This document shows, in pieces, positions 25,984 through 33,617 of a DNA stretch of 64,000 nucleotides. Made by a program: the position numbers and the translations under genes. This DNA comes from Rhizobium leguminosarum (GTDB lineage: Bacteria > Pseudomonadota > Alphaproteobacteria > Rhizobiales > Rhizobiaceae). How positions within the stretch are numbered: position 1 is the stretch's first letter; every line of letters begins with the position of its first letter. The notes below the pieces were generated by a model that had not been told where the DNA came from, ran no database searches, and saw nothing but the letters and a program-made list of their open reading frames with translations. Where the stretch lies: contig NZ_MZMU01000018.1 in NCBI RefSeq assembly GCF_004123835.1, forward strand, positions 248,001 to 312,000. The letters run 5' to 3'.

Positions 25984-26144
25984 CACGGACGCCATCGCCG
26001 ACGATAGGTTCCCGCAGGCCGATTGCGCTCCATCAAAACTTCGTCTGACCCCATCAGTCGGCGCGTCGTGCTACGAAAATCACAACGCCGGGCGATCTGA
26101 AACTTCAGCTATGCGCGGTGGAATATGAAATTCCGAGCACGCAC

Positions 26145-26588
26145 ATGGACCTCTCGAAGATCAAGACGCTGATCGACTTTGTCGGACGATCGAACATTAC
26201 CGAGCTGATCGTGACTGAAAAGGACGTGACGGTTCGGATTTTCCGCACGTCGCAGGGTCAGGAGGCTGCTGCCGAGCCCCCGCAAAAGGCAGGGTCGCCC
26301 GCAAGCCTTGCCTATGATGCCGGCTTCGATACGCCTTCAAGCGATGGGAAAACCTCTTATGCGGTGAAGGCACCCGTCTTCGGCGTTCTGCACCGGACCC
26401 CGGCGCCCGGGGAACCTCCATTCGTCGCAATCGGTGACGAGGTGGAGCAGGGGCAAACCCTTTTCATCATCGAGGCAATGAAGGTCTTCAACACGATCGC
26501 CGCGCCGCGATCAGGGCGCATTACGCACCTCACCGAAATCGACGACGGCGAGGTCGAGACCGGCGATCTGCTGGCGGAGATTGGCTGA
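26145..26588 (+). CDS. accB: Biotin carboxyl carrier protein
   Basis: 147-residue AccB-like carrier. The N-terminus (MDLSKIKTLIDFVGRSNITEL) is that of AccB, and the C-terminal biotinyl domain contains the attachment motif EAMKV. The start ATG at 26145 is chosen by similarity; an in-frame GTG at 26118 is possible and neither has a strong ribosome-binding site. The gene is first in a run of six coupled or closely spaced genes leading to pxpBCA, so it probably serves 5-oxoproline metabolism rather than being the housekeeping carrier (inference from context). Confidence 0.9.
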   Translation: MDLSKIKTLIDFVGRSNITELIVTEKDVTVRIFRTSQGQEAAAEPPQKAGSPASLAYDAGFDTPSSDGKTSYAVKAPVFGVLHRTPAPGEPPFVAIGDEVEQGQTLFIIEAMKVFNTIAAPRSGRITHLTEIDDGEVETGDLLAEIG

Positions 26589-27973
26589 TGCCGGAAACGA
26601 CTGAACAATCTGCGACCGGCCGCTTCGATACCGTCCTCATCGCCAATCGCGGCGAGATCGCAGTCCGAATCCAGCGCGCCTGCCGCGAGCTCGGCCTGAA
26701 GACGGTCGCCATTTGCTCCGAGGCCGACAGGCAAGCGCCTTACGGCAAGACCGCAGACAGTTTTCTCTGCATCGGCCCGTCGAGTGCCGCCAAGAGCTAT
26801 CTCAATCAGGATGCCATCCTTCTGGCGGCGCGTCTCGCCGGCGCGGGCGCCATCCATCCGGGTTACGGTTTTCTATCGGAAAACGCCGCCTTCGCCGACG
26901 CCGCCGAAAAGGCGGGGCTGATCTTCATTGGTCCGACATCTTCCTCGATTGCGATCATGGGCGACAAGATCTCGGCAAAGCGGGCGATGATGGCAGCCGG
27001 CGTCCCCTGCGTTCCCGGTCCGGATACAGCGCTGCCCGATGACCCCGCCACGATCGAGCGCATAGCGCTGGAAATCGGATACCCCGTCATCATCAAGGCG
27101 GCCGGGGGCGGCGGCGGACGCGGCATGCGTGTCGTGCCAAAGGCCGATTTGCTCCGTGAAGCAATTGCGCTGACACGGGAGGAGGCCCGCAAGGCCTTCG
27201 GTTCACCCTCGCTCTACATGGAGAAATTCTTAGAGCATCCGCGCCACATCGAGATACAGGTCATTTGCGACGATCACGGCAATGCCGTGTGGCTGGGCCA
27301 CCGGGATTGCTCGATGCAGCGCCGCCATCAGAAAGTGGTGGAGGAGGCACCGGCGGCGGGAATCGCGCCCGACATCATCCAGCCTGTCGGTATGGCCTGC
27401 GTGCAGGCCTGCCTTCAGATCGGCTATCGGGGTGTCGGAACCTTCGAATTCCTCTATGAGGATGGCGCTTTCTATTTCATCGAGATGAACACGCGACTTC
27501 AGGTCGAGCATCCCGTCACCGAGCTGACGAGTGGTGTCGATATCGTCCAGGCGCAGATAAGGGCGGCTCAGGGTCACGTTCTCGATCTCACCCAAGGCGA
27601 TGTGACATGCGAGGGCCATTCCTTCGAATGCCGCATCAATGCCGAGGATCCGGAAACCTTCCTGCCGTCGGCGGGTGTCGTCACCCATCTGGCTTTGCCC
27701 ACGGGGCCAGGCATCCGCGTCGATACGCATATTCATGCCGGCTACAAGGTCTCGCCCTATTACGATTCTCTGATCGCCAAGCTGATCGTCCATGCGCCGA
27801 CGCGGGCCGAAGCGATGGCAAGAATGCGCGAGGCACTTGCCGGCACCGAGGTCGAGGGGATTTCCACCAATATCCCCTTCCTGCGCGCCCTGTTCGAGGA
27901 CGGCGCATTCGCGCACGGCGAGACTGATATTCACTATCTCGAACAATGGCTGAAGCTGCGGAGGGCAGCATGA
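26588..27973 (+). CDS. accC: Biotin carboxylase
   Basis: 461 residues. An N-terminal biotin carboxylase fold (VLIANRGEIAVRIQRACRELG) is followed by an ATP-grasp domain with GGGGGRGMRVV, the catalytic EMNTRLQVEHPVTE and the C-terminal domain (ECRINAEDP). It carboxylates the biotin on the carrier using ATP and bicarbonate. TGATG overlaps the accB stop, so the two are coupled. It lies in the pxp operon, where linked biotin carboxylase genes are common in bacteria. Confidence 0.93.
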   Translation: MPETTEQSATGRFDTVLIANRGEIAVRIQRACRELGLKTVAICSEADRQAPYGKTADSFLCIGPSSAAKSYLNQDAILLAARLAGAGAIHPGYGFLSENAAFADAAEKAGLIFIGPTSSSIAIMGDKISAKRAMMAAGVPCVPGPDTALPDDPATIERIALEIGYPVIIKAAGGGGGRGMRVVPKADLLREAIALTREEARKAFGSPSLYMEKFLEHPRHIEIQVICDDHGNAVWLGHRDCSMQRRHQKVVEEAPAAGIAPDIIQPVGMACVQACLQIGYRGVGTFEFLYEDGAFYFIEMNTRLQVEHPVTELTSGVDIVQAQIRAAQGHVLDLTQGDVTCEGHSFECRINAEDPETFLPSAGVVTHLALPTGPGIRVDTHIHAGYKVSPYYDSLIAKLIVHAPTRAEAMARMREALAGTEVEGISTNIPFLRALFEDGAFAHGETDIHYLEQWLKLRRAA

Positions 27974-28395
27974 GCACGATCGATTTCAGCAATCCGGCGA
28001 CTATCGCATTGCTCACCGAGGCGCTGACGGCCGCCGGTGTGGACGGTCTCGAAATCTCCTGGCCGGATGGACAGCTTCGCATCGTCGTCGCCGGAAAAGG
28101 CGGCGCTCGGCTCAGTTCGACAGAAGCCAAGCCACGAGCTCCCGGCTCAGCACCCACCGTCGTAACGGCGCCGATGGCAGGCCGCTTCTGTATCGAACAC
28201 CCGGCTGCTTCCGCCGCGCCGCAGAATCTGCCGCGCTCCGTATCCGAAGCGGATATCGTCGGCTTCGTCGGGGTAGGGCATATCCTGCTTCCCCTTCGCG
28301 CCGGCCGCTCCGGTGTTTTGACCAGGCTGCTCGCCGAGCCCGGCGCACTGGTCGGCTTCGGCGACCCTCTGTTCGAAATCGAGCTCCCATCATGA
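27970..28395 (+). CDS. Carrier-like protein lacking the biotinylation lysine
   Basis: 141 residues resembling a biotin carrier: an N-terminal AccB-like region, a linker, VTAPMAGRF, and a C-terminal half of the biotinyl fold (GRSGVLTRLLAEPGALVGFGDPLFEIE). Aligning RSG with the AccB copy places histidine (GVGHI) where the biotinyl lysine of EAMK should be. The fold seems preserved while the attachment site is lost. The ATG at 27970 overlaps the accC stop (ATGA), and the next start overlaps its own stop, so it is fully coupled within the operon. A structural or regulatory subunit of a carboxylase or oxoprolinase complex is possible (inference). Confidence 0.75.
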   Translation: MSTIDFSNPATIALLTEALTAAGVDGLEISWPDGQLRIVVAGKGGARLSSTEAKPRAPGSAPTVVTAPMAGRFCIEHPAASAAPQNLPRSVSEADIVGFVGVGHILLPLRAGRSGVLTRLLAEPGALVGFGDPLFEIELPS

Positions 28396-29099
28396 TCGCC
28401 ACGACGAACAGACATGCATCGCAACGTGAGATCGTTCCGGCCACCAACAGCCGGGCGCGGGTTTCCTCGATCGGCGCCAGATCATTCCTGCTCGAGGCGC
28501 CAGGCGATTTCGATCTCCTCACGCAGCGGCGGATCTGGGCTCTGTCCCAGACGGTGGAGGGCTGGCCGGACCTTGCGGAAAACATTCCGGGCATGACCAA
28601 TCTGCTGGTGATCTTCAAGGAGACGCCCGAGGATCCTGATGCAGTGGTCGCCCGGCTGCTGGAGGCATGGGAGAATGCGCGCAGCATCGATCTCAACGGC
28701 AAGACCATCGAGATCCCCGTCCATTATGGCGGCGAATATGCGACGGATCTTCCGACCCTTTGCGATCTCTCGGGCTTGAGCGACCGCGAGGTCGTCCGCA
28801 TCCATCATGAAGCAACCTACCGCGTCTTCGCCTTGGGCAGCGCTCCCGGTTTCGGTTATCTGCATGGCCTCGATCCACGTATCTACATGCCGCGAAAGAC
28901 CGTGCCCTCGCTGAAGATGCCGAAGGGCTGCGTGACCATCGGCGGCATGCAGACCGGCGTCGCCATGCTCACAGGTCCGAACGGCTGGAATTCCATCGGC
29001 TATGTGACGTTGCAGATGTTCGACCCCGCCTCATCGAGCCCCGCCATGATGGCGCCGGGAGATACGGTGCGGTTCCTGCCGGCAAGGATCGAGCTATGA
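28392..29099 (+). CDS. pxpB: 5-oxoprolinase subunit PxpB (KipI family)
   Basis: 235 residues of the PxpB/KipI/Allo-hydrolase subunit 1 family (SFLLEAPGDFDLLTQRRIW; VHYGGEYATDLPTLCDLSGL; FGYLHGLDPRIYMPRKTVPS). With PxpC and PxpA it makes the ATP-dependent 5-oxoprolinase that opens pyroglutamate to glutamate. Start and stop both overlap neighbours by four bases (ATGA). The N-terminal ~30 residues are an extension relative to the conserved core. Confidence 0.92.
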   Translation: MIATTNRHASQREIVPATNSRARVSSIGARSFLLEAPGDFDLLTQRRIWALSQTVEGWPDLAENIPGMTNLLVIFKETPEDPDAVVARLLEAWENARSIDLNGKTIEIPVHYGGEYATDLPTLCDLSGLSDREVVRIHHEATYRVFALGSAPGFGYLHGLDPRIYMPRKTVPSLKMPKGCVTIGGMQTGVAMLTGPNGWNSIGYVTLQMFDPASSSPAMMAPGDTVRFLPARIEL

Positions 29100-30091
29100 T
29101 CGAGATCATCGAAAGCGGCCCGTTCAACACGGTGCAGGATCTTGGCCGCCCCGGCTATCGCGACATCGGCGTATCGGCCAGCGGCGCGATGGATCCGCTG
29201 GCGGTCCGGATCGGTAACATTCTCGTCGGCAATGACGAAAATGCCGCCGCGTTAGAGGTGCAGACCTTCCCGTTCAGCCTGCGTTTCGAGCAGCGCGTGG
29301 TCTTTGCCGTGACCGGTGCCGACGGCAATCCTCATCTCGACGGATCGGAACTGCTTTCCTGGTGCGCCCATGTCGCGGAGCCCGGACAGGTTCTCGAACT
29401 GAAACAGCCTCCACGGCTGGCGCGCTCCTATATCTCGGTCGGAGGCGGGCTGGATATCCCCGTTGTCATGGGCTCGCGAAGCACGTCGCTCCGCGGCGGC
29501 TTCGGCGGCAATGCCGGCCGGCCCCTGGCGAAGGGCGATCGGATCGCGGTCGGCGAGGACGCAGAGATGGTCATGTTGCCGACCTCTGGTCTCGCCGTCG
29601 TCGAACCGTCCGTGGCGCTGCGCGATGTCTTCCCGGCTGCTATCGACAGCACGCTGCCGATCCGCGCCCTGCCGGCCGGCGAGCACGATCTTTTCGCAGG
29701 CGATGGCGAAGCTTTCTGGAGCCAGACCTGGAGGATTTCCTCCCGAAGCGACCGGACGGGCTACCGCCTGTCCGGCGAGCCGATCACGCCGACAGCGTCC
29801 ATCGAGATGCGTTCCCACGGTGTTGTGCCCGGCGTGATCCAGGTTCCGCCCGGTGGCGAACCGATCGTGCAGATGAGCGATGCCAACACCGCCGGCGGAT
29901 ATCCGAAGATCGCCGGCGTGATCGAATGCGATCTCTGGCGGCTCGGGCAAGCCCGCATCGGCGCCCGCCTGAAGTTCGTTCGCTCGACGCATGCGGAGGC
30001 GCGCAAGGTGGAACAGGCTGTCGCCCGCTATGTCAAAGACGTCAGGCAGACATCCCGAATGGTCAAGCGCGCCTTGAAGGCGATGGCCTAA
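29096..30091 (+). CDS. pxpC: 5-oxoprolinase subunit PxpC (KipA family)
   Basis: 331 residues of the PxpC/KipA family (MIEIIESGPFNTVQDLGRPGYRD at the start, GAMDPLAVRIGN, SRSDRTGYRLSGEPI and GGYPKIAGVI). It forms the oxoprolinase complex with PxpB and PxpA. The start overlaps pxpB (ATGA). The length and motif order are normal for the family. Confidence 0.92.
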   Translation: MIEIIESGPFNTVQDLGRPGYRDIGVSASGAMDPLAVRIGNILVGNDENAAALEVQTFPFSLRFEQRVVFAVTGADGNPHLDGSELLSWCAHVAEPGQVLELKQPPRLARSYISVGGGLDIPVVMGSRSTSLRGGFGGNAGRPLAKGDRIAVGEDAEMVMLPTSGLAVVEPSVALRDVFPAAIDSTLPIRALPAGEHDLFAGDGEAFWSQTWRISSRSDRTGYRLSGEPITPTASIEMRSHGVVPGVIQVPPGGEPIVQMSDANTAGGYPKIAGVIECDLWRLGQARIGARLKFVRSTHAEARKVEQAVARYVKDVRQTSRMVKRALKAMA

Positions 30092-30128
30092 TGCGTGTCG
30101 CCCAAAAGGCCGTCAAAAGGAGGAACCG

Positions 30129-30896
30129 ATGAAGATCGATCTGAATTCCGACATGGGCGAAGGGTTTGGCCCCTACCGGCTGTGCGACGACGAAGCGATG
30201 ATGAAACTCGTCTCGTCGGCCAACATCGCCTGCGGTTTCCATGGCGGCGACCCCGAGATCATGGGGCGCATGGTCCGGCTTGCGAAGCTCAACGGCGTCG
30301 GCATCGGCGCGCATCCGGGCTTGCCCGATCGACTCGGCTTCGGCCGGCGCGAAATACCGTTTCCGGCAGATGAGCTTCGCCAGCAGATGCTCTATCAGCT
30401 CGGCGCACTGATAGCGATCGCCAAGGCCGAGGGTGTCACTGTTTCCCATATCAGCTTCCATGCGGCCATGGGCAATATGGTCAACCGCGATCCTGTGCTG
30501 GCCGACCTGATGATGGATGCGATCGCCACCGTGGATGCCGGCCTCATCGTCTTCGTGACCCATGGCAGCGAGATTCAGCAGGCGGCCAACCGCGCGCGTT
30601 TGAAGACGCTGGCGCTTTTCCTTGCCGACCGGGCTTATGATGCCGAGGGCAGACTTGTCGCGCGCGGGCTCGCTGGCGCCGTCATCAAGGACGAGGCCTT
30701 GGTGCGAGCGCGTGTCCGACAATTCCTCCTCGAAGGAACCGTCGAGACGATCGACGGAGCCGTGATCGCGATGCCGGCCCGCTCCATTCTCGTCCACAGC
30801 GACACACCCGGCGCCCTGGAGCTTGCCGGCATCGTGCGCGGCGAGATCGAAGCCACAGGCGCCACGCTCGCGCCTGCTGCCGAACTCGCCGACTGA
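30129..30896 (+). CDS. pxpA: 5-oxoprolinase subunit PxpA (LamB/YcsF family)
   Basis: 255 residues with the YcsF hallmark start MKIDLNSDMGEGFGPYRLCDD and SANIACGFHGGDPEIM, GIGAHPGLPDRLGFGRREI and the C-terminal ILVHSDTPGALEL. Completes the PxpABC 5-oxoprolinase. AGGAGG precedes the ATG. The aminotransferase gene follows after 61 bases; glutamate released by the oxoprolinase could feed that enzyme (inference). Confidence 0.93.
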   Translation: MKIDLNSDMGEGFGPYRLCDDEAMMKLVSSANIACGFHGGDPEIMGRMVRLAKLNGVGIGAHPGLPDRLGFGRREIPFPADELRQQMLYQLGALIAIAKAEGVTVSHISFHAAMGNMVNRDPVLADLMMDAIATVDAGLIVFVTHGSEIQQAANRARLKTLALFLADRAYDAEGRLVARGLAGAVIKDEALVRARVRQFLLEGTVETIDGAVIAMPARSILVHSDTPGALELAGIVRGEIEATGATLAPAAELAD

Positions 30897-30957
30897 CACA
30901 ATCCTGATCGCCTGCTGGCGGTCTCCCGTTCCAATCCCTCATCGAAGGACCATTTTG

Positions 30958-32160
30958 ATGTCCGCCATATCAGACCGCCTGAAAAACGTCTCCATATCCG
31001 CATCCGCCGCCATGACCCAGCGCGCCAGGGAACTAGCCGCCAAAGGGATCAAGGTCGTCAGCCTCTCGTCCGGCGAACCGGATTTCCCCACACCGGCGCA
31101 CGCGATCGAGGCGGCCCATGCGGCCGCTCTTGCGGGTGATACGAAATATCCTCCAATGGACGGTACGCCGGCGCTCAAGTCCGCCATCATCCGGAAGTTC
31201 AAACGGGACAACAATCTCGACTATGATGCCAGCCAGATCGTCGTCTCGGGCGGCGGCAAGCAGGTGATTTTCAATGCCATGCTGGCAACCTGCAATCCGG
31301 GCGACGAGGTCGTCATTCCGACGCCCTCCTGGGTCAGCTATGCGGATATCGTCAAGTTCGCCGGCGGTGTCCCGGTCGCCGTCCCCTGCCACGAGCAGAC
31401 CGGCTTCAAGCTGCGCCCCGAGGATCTGGAGGCGGCGATCACGCCGCGCACCAAGTGGCTCTTCCTGAATTTCCCGAACAATCCGACCGGCGCCGCCTGC
31501 TCCCGGGCGGAGATGGCTGCCATCGCCGAGGTTATGCTGCGTCATCCCAATGTCTGGATCATGACCGACGATATCTACGAACACCTGGTCTATGACGACT
31601 TCCAGTTCTGCACGATCGCCGAAGTCGAGCCCAGGCTCTATGAGCGCGTCCTGACGATGAACGGCATCTCCAAGGCTTACGCAATGACAGGCTGGCGGCT
31701 CGGCTTCTGCGCCGGGCCGAAAGAACTGATCTCCGCCGTCAGCAACGTCAACGGCCAGAATGGCGGCGGCATCGCGACGCTGACCCAGGCTGCGGCGACC
31801 GCTGCCCTGGACGGGCCTCAGGATCTGTTGAAGGAGCGTGCCGCGATCTACAAGGAAAGACGCGACTTCGTCCTCGACAGATTGTCGGAAGTGGACGGGC
31901 TGCGCTGCCATAGGCCCGAAGGCGCCTTCTACATCTACCCGAATATCTCGGGGCTGATCGGCAAGACCAGCAAGGGCGGGCGAAAGATCGAGACCGATGT
32001 CGATTTCGTCATGGCGCTGGTGGAAGAGCATCATGTCGCGACCGTGCAAGGGGCGGCTTACGGAATGAGCCCCTTCTTTCGCATTTCCTACGCGACCAGC
32101 ATGGAGAAACTCGGCGAAGGCTGCGCGCGCATAGCCCAGTTCTGTAAGGATATGCGCTGA
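30958..32160 (+). CDS. Class I/II aminotransferase (aspartate aminotransferase-like)
   Basis: 400-residue fold-type I PLP enzyme. NFPNNPTGAACS, the PLP-binding lysine in GISKAYAMTGWRLGF and a C-terminal arginine in PFFRISYATS are visible. It resembles the alpha-proteobacterial AspC/AatA family. The ATG at 30958 follows GAAGGACC; the longer frame from 30823 runs inside pxpA and is rejected. It is the last gene of the pxp operon, suggesting a role in moving amino groups from glutamate; the actual keto-acid partner is unknown. Confidence 0.9.
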   Translation: MSAISDRLKNVSISASAAMTQRARELAAKGIKVVSLSSGEPDFPTPAHAIEAAHAAALAGDTKYPPMDGTPALKSAIIRKFKRDNNLDYDASQIVVSGGGKQVIFNAMLATCNPGDEVVIPTPSWVSYADIVKFAGGVPVAVPCHEQTGFKLRPEDLEAAITPRTKWLFLNFPNNPTGAACSRAEMAAIAEVMLRHPNVWIMTDDIYEHLVYDDFQFCTIAEVEPRLYERVLTMNGISKAYAMTGWRLGFCAGPKELISAVSNVNGQNGGGIATLTQAAATAALDGPQDLLKERAAIYKERRDFVLDRLSEVDGLRCHRPEGAFYIYPNISGLIGKTSKGGRKIETDVDFVMALVEEHHVATVQGAAYGMSPFFRISYATSMEKLGEGCARIAQFCKDMR

Positions 32161-32175
32161 TCAGCAGCGAGCTTT

Positions 32176-32398
32176 TAGAGCCTTTCCGGGTTAGATTGAA
32201 GCATTCTGCCGGAGCAGGTTTTCGTCAGGGCAAAGGCGATTGGCGACGGGCATACCCCAAGGTACGTCTGAGCCGATCGCCTTTGATCCTGGCGGAAAGA
32301 TGCCCGGCCCTTCGGGTTGGCTGAAACGGGCCGGCTGATCGACCGGCCGGCTCCGTTTGAGCCAACAGAATACTACAATCTAACCCGGAAAGGCTCTA
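32176..32398. repeat. 223-bp element with 23-bp perfect terminal inverted repeats
   Basis: Positions 32176-32198 are the exact reverse complement of 32376-32398 (core CCTTTCCGGGTTAGATTG). Inside, CAAAGGCGAT (32231-32240) pairs with ATCGCCTTTG (32276-32285), and GGCCGG/CCGGCC stems lie near 32330-32350. No open reading frame or transposase is present, so it looks like a miniature inverted-repeat or rhizobial mosaic intergenic element. No target-site duplication is obvious. It sits directly after the pxp operon. Confidence 0.8.
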
Positions 32399-32623
32399 GA
32401 AGGATCTGAACCGGCGACGCCTTACTCAGGTGAGTCAAGTGCTTGATAAATCGGACCTCGAGGCATAACGCCTATTTATGAAACTTGAGCTCAAAGCATC
32501 AGCGCTATTCCGTCGGCAGTTCGGTGCTCAACTTGTCCCCTCGCTCATCATTGCCCGCCTTGCTCATCCAGAACTAGCGCCCCTTGAACAGCCGGCGCCG
32601 GGCTGCCACGAGACAGCCCACTA
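32399..32623. other. Intergenic remnant, nothing recognised
   Basis: About 225 bases between the inverted-repeat element and the 3' end of the frameshifted gene on the minus strand. No frame with a plausible start, no strong hairpin and no repeat of other window sequence was seen. Confidence 0.4.
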
Positions 32624-32964
32624 CTACCTGGGTGGGTAGGGCTCGATATCCGCAGACCAGTAGTGCTTGGCGATGGTCTGACTGTTGCGGATGACATGGT
32701 AGGCGATATCCGGATTGCCTCCTTCAAAGTGTCCGGGTCTGCACCGCACATCAGGCAGTACATTCGCTGATGAATGACGCTTGCAAAATATTGTAGAACC
32801 GGCGTGGCGTCGTCCTGACCGATTGCTCGCATGTCCTCGGCAACCTGTTTGGCCGCCTCTTCCAAAGCCAGAGAGACCGCAGAAGCCAACGTCCTGTCTG
32901 CACGCTTAATGACGTCGGCGATCTGTCTTTCAGCCGGTGTAAGAACAGGGCAATTTTCTGTCAC
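32624..32964 (-). pseudogene. Frameshifted paralogue of the 33013-33576 gene
   Basis: The GTG start at 32964 (GGAG six bases upstream) opens a frame reading TENCPVLTPAERQIADVIKR... to RMYCLMCGADPDTLK. It then loses similarity to its neighbour, while the frame shifted by one base continues GGNPDIAYHVIRNSQ...YWSADIEPYPPR to a stop at 32624. The neighbour reads LRLCGANPETNTGGDPETAWKILYAG over the same stretch, so the two are paralogues and one base appears to be missing near 32730. It may be a true lesion or a sequencing error. As written, translation would continue in the wrong frame to 32548. Function unknown. Confidence 0.7.
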
Positions 32965-33012
32965 TACTAACTCCGTAATCTTTGAAGGTGTCCGGTTGTG
33001 CAGCCACTGCGT

Positions 33013-33576
33013 CTACTCTGGCGGGGTGGTGAGAAGCGACAGATAGCTTTTTGCTTTCTGTGCGAACTCGCGGTCGGTGTCGGATACGTTCCCAAGCCCC
33101 GCATGGCGAGCGTCGATCGCCGCGTGTAGGCGGTCGTTGATCTGCGGATCCGAGGCGCGCGCGTGGTCGACTAATGCGCGAATAACAGTTCTCAACGCGA
33201 AATTCTGTGCGGAGAGTGCCAGTTGCTGGCGTTCACTCGCATCTTTCTCGGTATCCTCCCGGCGTTCCTTCTTCTTCCGAAGCGCTGGTTGACCGCCGCG
33301 CTCCCTCTCCCAATGACGCGCGGCATTGCGCCCCGCATAGAGAATTTTCCATGCTGTTTCGGGATCTCCTCCCGTATTGGTTTCCGGATTGGCGCCACAC
33401 AGACGCAAAAACAGGTGACGAAGTGCGGCGTCCGCAAAGTAATCATATGGTGATCTGCCCACACCGAGCGACTGAAGTTCATGCCCTGCAGTCTCAACGG
33501 CACGCTCAATTGCTTCATCGACAGCGGCCAACAGGGCCTTATCTGCCTGCTGAAAACGGTAGGTTTCTTTCTGCAT
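33013..33576 (-). CDS. Hypothetical protein, paralogue of the adjacent frameshifted gene
   Basis: 187 residues: a helical N-terminal domain (QQADKALLAAVDEAIERAVE..., LRHLFLRLCGANPET) and a very charged middle (RKKKERREDTEKDASE), with no membrane segment. The ATG at 33576 has GAGGAT upstream; the frame extends to 33681 but that part runs into the upstream gene. It lies 42 bases downstream of the DUF5996-GNAT gene on the same strand and upstream of the paralogous fragment, so the three were probably one transcript. No domain recognised. Confidence 0.7.
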   Translation of the reverse strand: MQKETYRFQQADKALLAAVDEAIERAVETAGHELQSLGVGRSPYDYFADAALRHLFLRLCGANPETNTGGDPETAWKILYAGRNAARHWERERGGQPALRKKKERREDTEKDASERQQLALSAQNFALRTVIRALVDHARASDPQINDRLHAAIDARHAGLGNVSDTDREFAQKAKSYLSLLTTPPE

Positions 33577-33617
33577 GCTATCCTCAAATGCCGGTGCAGC
33601 GCTGCTCGGCAGGTTGG

